DNA of 64,000 nt from Dermanyssus gallinae (taxonomy: Eukaryota; Arthropoda; Arachnida; Mesostigmata; Dermanyssidae). Shown piece after piece: positions 1 to 11,290 of this stretch (positions are counted from its first letter, which is position 1; the number at the start of each line of letters is the position of its first letter). The notes beneath the pieces are model-generated. The model saw only the letters and a list, made by a program, of their open reading frames with translations. It had not been told where the DNA came from and did no database searches. Location of the stretch: positions 298,501 through 362,500 of the forward strand of contig QVRM01007040.1 in the NCBI GenBank assembly GCA_003439945.1, in the 5' to 3' direction. A program made the position numbers and the translations under genes.

Positions 1-803
1 TTCCCTTGCGGCTGAGTTGTCGACGTCACAGTCACTTTTCTCCAAGTCTATAGAAACTGCGACTATAGTGCGTCTGCAGCCTTGAAACGTTTAACGTTAA
101 CACAGCGCAAATACCCAAAAATAGTCAAGACTACGCGATTTTGCGGCTTAATAAGCTGAATTTGAGAATAAATAAAAATCAATCAGACAGACGATTGCAG
201 AAATCTTGTTTTGGCGCTTGACTCCGCGACATCAGATATCTGCAGATACTGGCACGCCTCTCACAACATTTTGCCGGACGAGAAGTAAAATAAAAAGGAA
301 AGAGAGCTTGTGACCTAAAGCAAAGTATAATAATTAATTATTTATGATGATTAACCATTTGTCAAATTGTTGCCCTCTCCGCCGGCTTTGGCTGCCGTAC
401 ACTTAGTGTGAAATGATTAATACTAGTAATACCGGGAAGAGGATCACCAGTGACCATTATTTGTCAGCCAATTAGTCAAGGCAAACTGCTGCAATCTGAC
501 TGGCAGCGTATACCAGCTTGTCGACGCTATGAGAGATGTGTTCCCGAGGATTACTTCCGCTCGACGTTCTTACCTGAAACGAGAAAAAATGACGACATTT
601 CAGTCAGTTAACGGTCATCACATATACGTCGTGAATGTTAAAGTTTGAAATTGCGTAGTAAACATTGTAGTAATAATAATAATAATTACCATCGTCACCA
701 ATAACAACGGTAAAAATATTTCCTACCACAAATGTGATTCCTATAATTGATTTGATCACGATTGTGCTTTTGTAAAGAAAGGAGCTTAGTATTGCATTAA
801 TGA
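1..803. other. unique noncoding sequence
   Basis: No open frame, tRNA or long repeat that I can support is present. There is a short (AAT)n tract near 670-686. The sequence leads into a retrotransposon-like open frame at 804, so part of it may be eroded LINE sequence, but I could not recognise reverse transcriptase blocks here. Confidence 0.5.
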
Positions 804-1169
804 ATGGCCAAATTACGTATCAGCCAGGTCGATCATCGGGCCATCTGCGACGACCAAGAACAGACAGTGAAAAGCGCGGTTTTCTTCATTTTTGAACGGC
901 TGCTTACTGCACTACTGCACAACGAACAGGTCTATGTAACGTCATTGCTTCACTTCTCATCAATCGGGTATCCCCACGAATTCTGCCCTCTCGCGTTTGA
1001 AACCCTGGGTGGTCCTGGCGTTCGGACCAAGCAGCTGATCCACAAAGTCGGCACCTTGTTAAACCTGCCATCCGGTGATAACAGGTCGTCGTTCCTTTTC
1101 AAACAACGTCTGGATCTTGATATACAACGTGAAAACGCTGCCTCCGCTTCAGAGGTGGTGCCGGCCTGA
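804..1169 (+). pseudogene. C-terminal remnant of a non-LTR retrotransposon ORF
   Basis: A 121-codon open frame whose last 55 residues resemble the tail that follows reverse transcriptase in many invertebrate retroelement polyproteins. That tail has a P-L-A-F-E-T-L-G-G-P-G block, an L-L-N-L-P-S-G-D segment and a final Q-R-L-D-L-D-I-Q-R-x-N-A-A motif. The reverse transcriptase core (F-A-D-D block) is absent, so this is a fragment. The stop at 1167-1169 is followed at once by a tail sequence that recurs at 55088-55177 as an independent insertion with a target-site duplication, which supports a LINE origin. Family assignment is from memory of the motif pattern and was not searched. Residues before about 55 are not recognised. 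Confidence 0.45.
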
Positions 1170-1279
1170 CCTCATCGAAACGGACACGTGACAGCCACAA
1201 TACGCGCCCACTAGGCATATTGGCTTAGCTAATCCGTCGTGATAAGTGTAACATATACATAATGTATTATATTGAAAAT
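1170..1279 (+). mobile_element. LINE 3' untranslated tail, copy 1
   Basis: It begins directly after the stop of the open frame at 804-1169 with CCTCATCGAAACGGACACGT. It matches the 90-bp insert at 55088-55177 along its length, with a few substitutions and about 20 bp extra here. Shared landmarks are CGGACACGTGACAG, TTGGCTTAGCTA, AACATATAC and a terminal TATTG/CGG-AAAT. The pairing of coding tail plus 3' UTR here with a bare 3' UTR elsewhere is the expected relation between a longer and a 5'-truncated LINE copy. Confidence 0.6.
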
Positions 1280-2728
1280 CAACTGTTGCTTCACCTCATT
1301 GTTTGCCTTCACACTCGAAATTTCGAGGCGCTATAGTTTAATATGAGTATGTCCATATATTTGAATTTCCTGCCGTGAGAATACGGCTTAATGATGCTCA
1401 GAGCCACACACAAAGCCGTTGTCGCATATGTCTAGTCGTAACCATCGATCACCCTCATGGGTTGCCGTGAGTTTCCGTGAGGTTCACCTCATTCCTGCGC
1501 CTGTGACGTACTCTACGATAGCATATATATGTGGTACGAAGATGTATTGACCGCCTGATAGCATGCTCCCTAGCCTCAGACTGAACCTAGGCCCGTATAT
1601 TCAAGAGGTTTATTTTAATGCTTGCTCTCGCTCTCTCTCTCTCTCGGTTAGGCCATAGCCAAAAGCCATCTACGAGCGTTCTCGCGTGTTCTTTAGTGCG
1701 TGCCAGTGTCCTGATCTTTTATATAGTATGCTGGCCGCTCTTCTGAATAGAGCCTAATCATAAGTACCTGTGCGATCCTACAAGGCACATGGAAGCCTTA
1801 AAATTTTAAATTGTAAATACTTGCGTGCAAATAGAAACAACGCAGTAAAAGTCGACTCAAGTTAGATCAGGTGTTAACCGTCCATGCTGACTGATATTGA
1901 GTTAAACGGTGAGCACAGGTTTAAGCAACCTCACAGCTAGTCGAGATGATGAAGATGACGAGTCGTTGAGATAGCTGAGAATGATGTGTTTGGTCGAGGG
2001 CAACTTAGTGTCGAGTTTGACCCTTATACCAAGACCCGGCATACCGCTCGATAAGTATGCTCGATCTGGCAGTGATCGTTACCTTCCGTGGCAAAGATCT
2101 GCCCAATGGAACAGCCAACGAAGCTCTGGCGGCAGCAGTTCGACAATACCTTTGCACGGTACGTCTCGAGACCTGTCGCGCTTAACATCGCACGGGCAAG
2201 TTGCCCGGATTTCCACAGCAGACATACGCGTTGCGTTTAGGCCGATTCCCTGGGACCTTCAAGTAAAAGGACTAGATACAGAAAGCCCTTAATTAACGTC
2301 CAGGGAGCGGAGGAAACACTTATCAGCAGAACAGATACTCTAATCAAATGGAGTCACCTGATGGACCATCCTGGATACTGGACAAAATCGATACGCCCTG
2401 ATTCTAAAAAAAAATGATAGCGTTAAACATGCGTATACAGCGCGGCTTGCCTATCTACCCACTAGAGCAACAGGTTTGCAACCAACCTGCTAACAGGCTA
2501 CGGCGGCTGGTTGCAGCAATACCAACATCGCGTTGATTAAACTGAATCTTCCTTATGCCGTACAACTAAGGGGATGCTGACAATGTGAAGCACCGCCACA
2601 AAGACTGCGCCTTTTTCAATACTGAGCAAGTGCTACTGTCTCGAACCTTTTAGTGGGCTAGTGAATGTTACACTATCGTGGTTTTAACCACGACGCCCTG
2701 TGTAGATCACGTATTTCACCAATTATTC
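1280..2728. other. unique sequence with an unassigned open frame
   Basis: Mostly unremarkable sequence with a CT-rich tract at 1627-1645. A 103-codon frame at 1981-2292 is open. An overlapping frame contains V-T-F-R-G-K-D-L-P followed later by a Cys/His-containing stretch, faintly like the zinc-knuckle region of retroelement ORF1 proteins. It is interrupted and I do not call it. Confidence 0.4.
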
Positions 2729-2731
2729 TAA

Positions 2732-2776
2732 AGAAAAAAAAAAAAAATATTATATATATATATATATATATATATG
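2732..2776. repeat. poly(A) plus (TA)n
   Basis: A run of A is followed by TATTA and about 15 TA units. It directly precedes the truncated SINE at 2785, so the repeat borders the 3' end of that minus-strand element. Confidence 0.9.
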
Positions 2777-2784
2777 TGCAAGTA

Positions 2785-2906
2785 AAGTTTTCGGGCTGAC
2801 CCTCAGCCAAGATTTACCGTCCACGGAACTGTTTTTCACATTGCTTCATAGACGGACCCCCATAAATACAAACGTGCAGCGTTGGGGCTCGAACCCGCGC
2901 ACCTAT
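2785..2906 (-). mobile_element. tRNA-derived SINE, copy A (head truncated)
   Basis: Read on the minus strand it matches the full SINE at 55336-55512. It has the box-B-like GGTTCGAGCCCC, the body and the 3' end reading CGAAAAC. The tRNA-like head beyond the box B region is lost at a (TA)n tract at about 2904-2923, while the 3' end lies beside (TA)n at 2747-2776. It differs from the full copy at several sites, so it is an older or independently decayed insertion. No target-site duplication is visible because both borders are AT repeat. Confidence 0.65.
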
Positions 2907-3055
2907 ATATATATATATATATATGTGTGCAGTCTTTTTTCGTATAGCAGTGGATTTTGCCGCCGTAGCAATCGTAGGAATGACACCTGCGGCAGATTTC
3001 TGGCACACGGCATATATAAAACCCGCGGAAGATTTCTAATATATATATATATATT
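2904..3055. repeat. (TA)n tracts flanking unique sequence
   Basis: A (TA)10 tract at about 2904-2923 and a second at about 3040-3055, with ordinary sequence between. The ORFs running through them are Ile-Tyr repeats and are not genes. Confidence 0.8.
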
Positions 3056-3122
3056 GATAAAATGAATCCGTGTTAGCTCCAGAGGGAGTTTTGGTCATCG
3101 GTGCTGGTGTGTCCATCCGGAA

Positions 3123-3500
3123 GTGGACGCCATAATTTCTTCATGGCTTAATGAAAAAGATGCAGCACCATCACCACTAGCAGCAGAAGAAGCAACAGCA
3201 GTGGCAGCAGCGGAATCAGTGTCCATGCGTGCAATCGGCCGCAGCGACTCGGAGCTGAAAGCCGCCAATCAAGACACCAGCGACGTGCATCGACCAACGA
3301 CGCGTGAGCGTCCGAATCAGAATCTGAGCGAGACAGCAGGCTACATAGACGAACGGATAGGAACACATAGCAGGAAGACCGTACCGCGCCGCGGAAAGGG
3401 GTTTGCGCATTTGTCCGAATCAACCATCATCTCATCCCGTATTTACTGCGTGATACGCTTTAATACGGTGCGGCAAACTGCCGCGGCGTCGCGAATATGA
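3123..3500 (+). CDS. unrecognised open frame, possible exon
   Basis: A 125-codon frame, rich in Ala, Ser, Glu and Arg, with codon usage less repetitive than neighbouring triplet arrays. Part of it (about codons 13-38) is GCA/CAG-type repeat. It starts at GTG and lacks a good ATG context, so if real it would be an internal or terminal exon. I recognise no domain. It could be a chance frame in repeat-rich DNA. Confidence 0.15.
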   Translation: MDAIISSWLNEKDAAPSPLAAEEATAVAAAESVSMRAIGRSDSELKAANQDTSDVHRPTTRERPNQNLSETAGYIDERIGTHSRKTVPRRGKGFAHLSESTIISSRIYCVIRFNTVRQTAAASRI

Positions 3501-3734
3501 GCGACGCCAGTGAATGCTAGCCGAGGAGGGATGATGTCCACAAAAGTGAACATGGTGATGCCAATGTCTTTGCCATTCTCGAGTGTCCCGAGCTCAACTA
3601 GTCAATCACTCGCTAGCTGGACTGTGTGTGACACTTCGAGCCAGTCCGCTCGAAGCGAATTCGCAGCGTAGGCGATTTCAGCGGACAGCGGAAACAGGAA
3701 CGGCTGCTAGCTTTGCTGTCGTGCGTATTGTTGT

Positions 3735-3845
3735 CTGTTGTTGTTGTTATTGTTGTTCACTTCGTTCTGTTCGGTGGTGACAATATTGACAACGACGTGT
3801 ATAGCAATTTTTTATTTATTTATACACACACACATATATATATTT
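3735..3845. repeat. (GTT)n and (CA)/(TA) tracts
   Basis: GTT units at about 3735-3760 and an ACAC/TATA tract at about 3822-3846. They open frames in several phases that are not genes. Confidence 0.8.
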
Positions 3846-4204
3846 ATATTGACCGATTTTCCTGTTCTACCATTAGTACTTAGCCCCCGTGCCGATGCGA
3901 TGCAATGTTCGTCCGGAAGCAACCGTAGGTGATGAGATCATGATCACCATTACTAGGCAAAGCTAGCTCGGACTGTAGTCAATGTGTGTTGTTCCGTTGT
4001 TGTTGTTGTGCGTTCCGTTTCTTTTTGTTCGTCTATAGATTTATAGCTCTATATAACTGGGGGTATCATCTATAGTTTGCACGCGAGCGCGTGTGAATGA
4101 TTTAAGGGGTGGTGGGGCGAGCGGTGTCCCCCGAACCAGCGGTTCGAGCTATTCCGACTGCTGTCGATACCGCTCACGCGGGGCAGATGCTGCAGTTGTA
4201 TCAA

Positions 4205-4560
4205 CGGCAGTCAAAATTCATAATCATAGTAATAATAGTAATAGTAGTAATCATAACAATAATCACACTAATGAATCGTCATGATAAATCAATATGGCGA
4301 TGTAACGATGCTAACGCTAGATAATCAATAATATCCTTGATGCTTAAGTTGATTGCTGCTGCTGCTGACTCGGACATCAATCATCTTGTAGACTGTAGGC
4401 TGTTTGTTAGTAACACAAACTGTTACTTTTTCTTTCATACATGCATTCATTCGCCTGTCTCACTATGACGATAACGGTGATGATTATTGTTATTGTTGTT
4501 ATTATGATTGTGATTATTCTTCTTTTCCTGCCTTTTCGTTCATTCATTAACATCATGATT
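4205..4560. repeat. AAT/CAT/ATT-type imperfect triplet region
   Basis: Imperfect ATAATAGTAAT-type repeat near 4220-4275, CTG repeat at 4355-4365 and GTTATT-type repeat at about 4480-4525. Both strands stay open for long spans because the repeats are triplet based. Confidence 0.75.
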
Positions 4561-4807
4561 TGTATTCGTATTATTTTGTGTGATTCACACCAGTCGACGT
4601 CCTCCGGCAAAGAACACCAACGCTTGATGTTCAAACCATTCGACAGACAGACAGAGAGAGAGAGAGAGAGACAGGGCACACAGTCACATTTGCACAGCCA
4701 GGCGTCGATTCACCGTCTAGCGTAACGTAGTGTAGAAGATTGTCTCTCGACAGTTGTGCTCACAACCGACATCACCATGTATGTCTACGACTATGTCTGT
4801 GACGCTG

Positions 4808-5030
4808 ACTGTAGTAGTAGTAGCAGCAGCAGCAGCAGCCGTAATAATAAAAGCAACAACACCAACAGCAACAGCAACAATAGCAACAACCCAGCAGCAG
4901 CAGCAACAACAACATTAACCACAACAACAGCAACAGCGGCGTCGCGGCAATAACGGTGACACGTCTACCACAATAACAACGAAGATCTCCCATCGTCATT
5001 TTCGTTGTCGACGACGACGACGACAACGGC
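4808..5030. repeat. TAG/CAG/CAA/GAC triplet cluster
   Basis: Successive short arrays of GTA, AGC, AAC, AGC, ACA and finally GAC units. The frames here encode poly-Ser, poly-Asn or poly-Leu and are repeat translations. Confidence 0.85.
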
Positions 5031-5194
5031 ACTAGGATGCGATTATCGGCGAACAAAGACAAATCTGTTCTTCGTTGTTACATTAGAAGATCAAATTCGC
5101 CCTATCTTTTCATATTCACTCTCGCTCCCCGTTCCTGCTTCGTTTCCCGTTCTCCAATCTAGCTCAGCTTCGTTCTTTCAGTCTCTTTCACACA

Positions 5195-5221
5195 ATATAT
5201 ATATATATATATATATATATA
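5195..5221. repeat. (AT)n microsatellite
   Basis: About 13 AT units between unique sequences. Confidence 0.9.
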
Positions 5222-5481
5222 CGTTCTATAGCACCTTCCGTTCGTTCTTATACAACATGATACGTCTACTAGCCGCTCACCTGGCCGCTCACGTATTTGA
5301 CGATCGACTCGGCGCAGCAATGTCTTCCAACAGCAGCAGGAACAGCCATAGGTGGCTGTCGCCGAGCACCACAGCACAACGAAGAGCTTACAGGAAATAA
5401 GGTAAGACGTCAATGACGTAAAGACCAGGGCGCCAGACGACTCTTTGGCTGATTCTGCTGATTTCATTGCTACGACTAGGT

Positions 5482-5528
5482 TTGTCGTTGTTGTTGTTGT
5501 TGTGGTTGCTTTTGCAATTTCAGATGTT

Positions 5529-5561
<33 letters not shown>

Positions 5562-5632
5562 GCTATCGTGTCGTGTTGCTTTAATTGTTGCTGCTTCTGT
5601 TGTTATTGTTGTTGTTGTTGTGTTGTTGTTGC
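5482..5632. repeat. (GTT)n cluster
   Basis: Several GTT arrays, the longest about 5530-5565, broken by short CTG, TTA and GCT units. The overlapping poly-Val and poly-Leu frames are artefacts. Confidence 0.9.
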
Positions 5633-6291
5633 TCCTGATTCTCCTATTTTCGTGCTCATTGCGATGATGCGCCGATCGCCTTGAGATGACGGCTGCGTTG
5701 GTTTAAACGAGTTGGATAGCAGATAAGCCATCGATGTAATGCAATGCTCTTTCGATGGGTAGTTTCGATTGAAGTGAACCGCGTACGACGACCGCGTACG
5801 ATCACTGACGATCACTGCTATTCAGCTTGAGCATATATATATATATATCTACCTACGCCCGATTTATGTTACTTAAGGCGCAGATGCAAGTCGAACTACA
5901 AGGCACGCCCTTTGGCCTTTGGAGTCTTTTTTAATGACACCAAGACATAATAGGAAAAGAAACCTCTCATCGCGAGTCTCTTATATGTGGCTCCCCTGGG
6001 TACGGCTAGAAAGTGTTTGAGTTGTTTTTGATTTATTAAAACAGCAAGATACTATAATTACGATGGCTGGTCAGATACGACTATATGCTACCCTCTTCGT
6101 TTTGACATTGCTCATGTACTGCGGTCCTGTTCTACGGTTGCTCAGCCTGATGAGAGGATCAAGAAGAAGGAATTCTACCCGAGCAGCCATTCGATCCTAC
6201 GCAGGACATCGCCTCAGTTTTGCAGAATTGAGCGTTGGTCGCCCAAGCCAGCACTGCTACATATGGGTACAAGAGTGTGAGCAACGTGTGC

Positions 6292-6293
6292 AC

Positions 6294-6338
<45 letters not shown>
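6292..6338. repeat. (AT)n microsatellite
   Basis: About 20 AT/TA units, immediately before the hairpin at 6340-6380. Confidence 0.9.
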
Positions 6339-6339
<1 letters not shown>

Positions 6340-6380
6340 GTTTGCACACTCGGCAGGCGAGAACTGCCGAGTGTGCAAAC
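6340..6380. repeat. perfect 17-bp hairpin
   Basis: Arm GTTTGCACACTCGGCAG (6340-6356), loop of 7 nt (6357-6363), then its exact complement (6364-6380). The stem starts two bases after an (AT)n tract. There is no U-tract, so it is not a bacterial-type terminator. Function unknown. Confidence 0.85.
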
Positions 6381-6424
6381 CTAATGTAAATGATTAATAA
6401 ATCATCACAATATGTTCTATATGT

Positions 6425-6632
6425 ATGTATATATATATATATATATATATACATATAGGAGCTTTGTGAAAAGCGGATTCCTGGTCCTGTTGTTAGTACC
6501 TGAACTGTCTGGGGATAGTTCAACTAAAGTCAGGCGTTTTCGTTGATAGGATTACTGGACTGGAGATATCTGCGTGACAGAAAACGCTTAGTTCTATGCT
6601 AACAGGTATATATATTTTTTATGTGTGTGTGC

Positions 6633-6676
<44 letters not shown>

Positions 6677-6680
6677 GTAT
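6425..6680. repeat. (AT)n tracts around unique sequence
   Basis: (AT)n at about 6427-6452 and again at about 6634-6680, the latter with interspersed CATATAT. Between them is ordinary sequence with no recognisable feature. Confidence 0.85.
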
Positions 6681-6954
6681 GTCCATGCGTCGGATATATA
6701 TGCACGATGTCGTCAGCCAGACGTAGTATGACGTAAATACGTGATCAACTCAGCGTGTAGAAAGGCGCCTGTCGGATTTGGCAAGACGGCGCAAAATCTG
6801 CGTGTACATCGTCTGCTTCGAATTCGGTATTAGGATTTCGCCATTGTTGGTTTCCTGTGACGCGCCGGATTGTTCGATACGGACAAGTTGAGATAGAAAA
6901 ACAGAGTGCAAAAAATCGGAGCAAAAAACAACAGTGTGAGTTCTATAAAGACAA

Positions 6955-6955
<1 letters not shown>

Positions 6956-6989
<34 letters not shown>
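6956..6989. repeat. (AAT)n microsatellite
   Basis: About 11 AAT units. Confidence 0.95.
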
Positions 6990-7068
6990 GCGGATTGGCT
7001 GCTATTACCGCGGTACGCGTCTTCATTGCGTTTTGCTACTTGCTGCCGCGAATGATTTTCACTGACGG

Positions 7069-7069
<1 letters not shown>

Positions 7070-7115
<46 letters not shown>
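7070..7115. repeat. (TA)n microsatellite
   Basis: About 22 TA units. Confidence 0.95.
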
Positions 7116-7116
<1 letters not shown>

Positions 7117-7139
7117 CGGAGTTTTCAATGGGAACCAGT

Positions 7140-8756
7140 TGAATTAGGCCAATTTGTAGTCGTTATGGTGTTTTGCTTAGTCGTTTTCAGGAACGAGTCA
7201 TCTACAAATAGGCACCTTACACCATATCTGCAGCACCAAAGACAATAGATTCATCGTATTTGCATTGTGTTTGGTCTAGCCCAGTGTGCATTGTAAGTGA
7301 GTCACACACAAGAGCCCAGGAACAGAAATGTTTGACCTATGGAAGTAGTTTATAGGGCTTCGTCTGTAGAATAGCGGCCGTCCATCCTGAATGCGGTCAC
7401 GCTGATCCCTTTGGTCAACAAACGGAAAACTGTAGCCTGAAATGGCACGGTAGTGAACATGAATAGCACTCTGATTGCGCTTTCTCGCGTTTTCGCAGAA
7501 CAGGCCGAAAAGCTAAAGAAAACTCAAATTTTCAGAATGGCTACCTCCTTACGGCCAAAGTTCATAATGTGGTCCAGCAACGTCCGTGCCTTGGCGTGCA
7601 AGGCGAAAACATGCCTGCGACGGTAATAGGCGTCATGTCCAAGATATCCCAACTTTGGGATCTCGTCCGATGTTACGACACATTCAATACAACCGTCTTG
7701 AATAGGCTCAGGGAAGACCCGAATCAAGGGTTGTTAATCACGAGGTCACAGCCTTAATAGAGATATATTCGATTCAGGGTGCTCATGAGCTACTCATCAT
7801 TAGACTGTTTGGTATTTGTGCTTACAAGGTTAAGATCTTCACTTTGCTTTAGAAAAGCATTTTTAAGACCACCTGATAACTGCATATTGTGCTCGAATGT
7901 TATTGGATGTTAATGCAAACAAACTGGCACATCACCCCTCAATCCGACACAGCAAAATGGTGTCTAGTTGCCGCTTGGTAGACCAAGACCAAAAATGTTT
8001 ACTATAATTCACTGGGACCTGGGATGGCAAAAGCGGAGCGAATCGACTGCAATCAACTGTAAGATATGATATTCCAGCTGACCATGCATACACACAGGCA
8101 AAGATACAAACTGATCCTGTTCACAAAACATTTTGAGCGCTAACTACAGCACCCAAGGTTTTAAAAGTTGTAAACTATGTCTTTCTTCATAGGGGGGAAG
8201 GCAAGCCCGGTTCTAATCAACATCATCATCAACATTTTGGCAACTTAGTACACAACAAAGTATGTTAAACGAGAATGTGTACGCATAGTATCAAGCAATG
8301 TGGTTTAGTGAAAAAATATAACCCGGCAATCGAGGAGCCGTGGGTCCACATCCAAAACCATCCAATTCCAATATAAAAACAAACCCCACAAACGGGGGTG
8401 CACAGACTTTTCACCAAAAGTATGTAGCATTGCCATTCCCTAGCTAATATTATTATTTACTATCATTATCTAGGCGTCACAATTGTGAGGGGAGAACGTG
8501 TTATTATTATTATTATTACTGAAAATGTGCGTGATAAGTAATGCTTTATCTCAATACAAATTTGGATATATATATAAGAACATAGTGCCCCGACTCCCAA
8601 AAGATGCGCGGGGACTAGCGTCAAAGCGGAGATGGCGTTGCGCAAAAAAACTACGCAAACAATTGAAACACACATTACAATCGATAGCCAATCGAAACAA
8701 AAACATATAGAATTTCGTGGTCGTCATTATTGTTAGCGCTTATCAGGTGAGTAGGT

Positions 8757-8758
<2 letters not shown>
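7140..8758. other. unique noncoding sequence
   Basis: Low in simple repeats. Overlapping short frames at 7524-7757 on both strands show no motif I recognise. Nothing else can be supported. Confidence 0.5.

Positions 8759-8816
<58 letters not shown>
8759..8816. repeat. (AT)n microsatellite
   Basis: About 28 AT units without interruption, one of the longest pure AT tracts in the window. Confidence 0.95.
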
Positions 8817-9084
8817 CGCAATGTGAACAATGGACGGCGTCGTTTTTGGCAAATAATCGTGAGCTAGATTATGTACTCGTACATCTGATTCGGCCGCGTG
8901 CGATCAGATTATTATTTTGAATAGCAATGTGAATTCATGTTGCCCTAATTATATATATATATATATATGTACACGAACACATACATGAATGTGTATATGC
9001 ATTTGTGTGTGCGGTTTGGGAGGAAAACAAAACAAAATTTCATTCCAGCACGTTTTTGTCGTGCTTCGTTTCATTGTCCCAAAC

Positions 9085-9120
9085 TTTGCTGAAGTAATTT
9101 GCGAAAATTACTTCAGCAAA
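9085..9120. repeat. perfect 15-bp hairpin
   Basis: Arm TTTGCTGAAGTAATT (9085-9099), loop of 6 nt, complement at 9106-9120. The sequence is unrelated to the other hairpins in the window. Confidence 0.85.
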
Positions 9121-9169
9121 AATTGTACACGATGGGGGTATTCGCTCTTGCCCCGCGTATTCCCTTCTC

Positions 9170-9242
9170 CGCCCCCTCCTTGCCTCCGCTGTCACGCCAC
9201 CCTTCTCTCTCTCCCTCTCCCCCCTCTCTCTCTCTCTCTCTG
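9170..9242. repeat. pyrimidine-rich tract with (CT)n
   Basis: A C+T-rich stretch ending in a CT array at about 9206-9241. Confidence 0.85.
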
Positions 9243-9539
9243 AAGTGTATATCTTTCGTTTTTGTGCGCATGTTTTCTTTCGATTCCACCATTTTCCGCT
9301 GTACCTGTCGACGACGACGACAACAACAACGACAACAATGTCAACAATGTTTGTACCCGCAGTTATCTTTGATCGTGCGTTCACTTTGCACCATTGTCAC
9401 CAGGCGGCCAGGGCTGTCTGCAAACAGTCTACCATCTCTATATTTAACTGTCTGACGGAAGGGTGGTCTGGCTCTCTGTCTATATGTCTGCCTGCCTTCC
9501 CGTCTGCCCCCATTAGAGTGTAGTAGGTCTGAACTGAAC

Positions 9540-9950
9540 GACAAGTCGATAGATAAGTCATCTCGAGTTCTCGGTGGCGGTGCTTTTTATTTGCAAGCCT
9601 TTACTATCGACTAGACTGTTTTCTACGCTACGATGTTCGTCGATGCCAGTAGAGTAGCGATTCGAGCAGCGAGCGGTTAAGTGGCCGACGGACCAAAGAG
9701 GTCCATCAACACTCTACAACCCAAAAGCCAAGTCACCCCGCTTCCCCCCCTCCTGCCCGCTCTCCAAATGGGGAGTTCTCATCCATCGCGCGATCTATTC
9801 CGTCTCTATCGGCTATTGGCTCTACAGCCGATGGCGGCTCCAGATCCGGTTGGCTTCTAATAGCAGCGCTTGCTCGATCTGCCACCAGGTTACTCGCCGG
9901 TTCGCTAGCCTGCTAACTAATCTTCGGAAGCACCGTCGGTAGCCGTTGAA
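9540..9950. other. unique, more GC-rich noncoding stretch
   Basis: No convincing reading frame or repeat beyond a short inverted motif around CAGCCGATGGCGGCT. Possibly regulatory or transcribed sequence, but nothing shows it. Confidence 0.4.
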
Positions 9951-9967
9951 TGATGACTTCAGCTATA

Positions 9968-10450
9968 CCAATAACAGCCATAGCAACAACAATAAGAGCA
10001 ACAGCAACAACAACAACAACAGCGACAACAATACAACAATAGCAACTTCTGCAAGAAGATCAACGCCATAATCATCGATGTCGTCGTTGACATTGCCATA
10101 AATAAACAACCGTAAGGATCATTGTAACAACAACAGCAACAACTGAAGCATCAAGAACGAAAGTAAGTAACAACGGCAAACGGTAGTGACAAAAACAACA
10201 CCAAGCAAAAAATATATTAGCGATAATAACACCTGCAGTTACAATGACACTAACAACAACAGCGACAACACCACAAGCAACAACCATCATAATCATCATC
10301 ATAATCATCATCATCGTCAGGAACCCCATCGGAGCAACAAGAGCATTAACAACAACAACAACAATAACAACAGCAACAACAAAAACAGCAGCAACAACAA
10401 CAGCAACAACAATAACAGCACCAACAACAGCAGCAACAACAACAACTGGA
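9968..10450. repeat. CAA-rich array cluster (+ strand)
   Basis: CAA/CAG arrays at 9968-10045 and 10254-10280, a CAT array at 10285-10318, then near-continuous CAA with CAG at 10346-10447. It opens frames in all phases (poly-Asn, poly-Thr, poly-Ile). Its complement, GTT repeats, follows on the same strand from 10636. Confidence 0.95.
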
Positions 10451-10619
10451 TCAAGGAAAGCGAACATCTGTTGACGACTTAAAGCACCCGCTCGAAGAAC
10501 GGTTCCGTTCGGTCCGGCTGGCCGTTGTTTTTTTTTCCGATTGACAAAAAGATGATCATGGCGGCAGCGGATCGCCGTCTTGAAAACGAACTCATTCTTC
10601 TTAGCCGTGCTGATGGTGG

Positions 10620-10830
10620 TGGCGTCGGTCGTTGTAGTTGGTGTTGTTGTTGTTGTTCTTGCTGCTGCTGTTATTGTTGTTGTTGTTGTTGTTGCTGCTG
10701 TTGTTCTTGTGGTTGGTGTTGTTGTTGTTCTTGCTGTTACTTTTGTTGCTGTTGTTGTTGTTGCAGTTGTCGTCATCTTCATGGTTGTTGTTGTTGTCGT
10801 CGTTATTGTAGTCGTCGAAGCCAGTTTACT
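10620..10830. repeat. GTT-rich array cluster (+ strand)
   Basis: Continuous GTT with CTG and CTT interruptions. It is the inverted complement class of the CAA array at 10346-10447, about 190 bp away. The 236-codon minus-strand frame spanning this area is repeat-derived and not a gene. Confidence 0.95.
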
Positions 10831-11039
10831 GGTCTGTGACGCAGATCTTTGTTGCTTTGTAACAGGTTGTTCGCTGCCACAGGTGCACCACAGCTACACA
10901 TCGTAAAAGCAACTCTTTTGTTGTTGAGCTATTTGCCCTTGTGCCGCCGATATTTGTCATGTAGACACGTTCACATTGCCGTTGTAGTTGTTTTCGTTGC
11001 TGGATTCGTCACCGTTGTTGTTGCTAGTGATGCTAGACT

Positions 11040-11051
11040 TGATAGTGTTGT

Positions 11052-11103
<52 letters not shown>

Positions 11104-11290
11104 GATGATGATGTTGTTGATTATGGTTACACGCGGTACCCTAGAACTTCAGCTACATTGTACTGTTTGATGCGTATTCTTCTTCTTCTTCTTTGTTGCT
11201 GGTAGCGTCATTTTGTTGTTTCTTTGTCGTTGTTGTTGTTGTTATTGTTGTTGTTGTTGTTCTTACCACTACCGCTACTGTTGTACTTGT
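11040..11290. repeat. GTT-rich arrays
   Basis: GTT array at about 11047-11105, passing into GAT/GTT, then a second at about 11213-11262. Confidence 0.95.

Noticed and set aside
1981..2292. Retroelement ORF1 zinc-knuckle region
   Set aside because: Only a faint resemblance in an overlapping frame, interrupted by stops; too weak to call.
6340..6380. Rho-independent terminator
   Set aside because: A perfect stem exists but there is no T-tract, and the context is eukaryotic noncoding DNA.
10072..10782. 236-codon minus-strand ORF
   Set aside because: Runs through GTT/CAA arrays, so residues are mostly Thr and Val from repeat translation with no unique domain.
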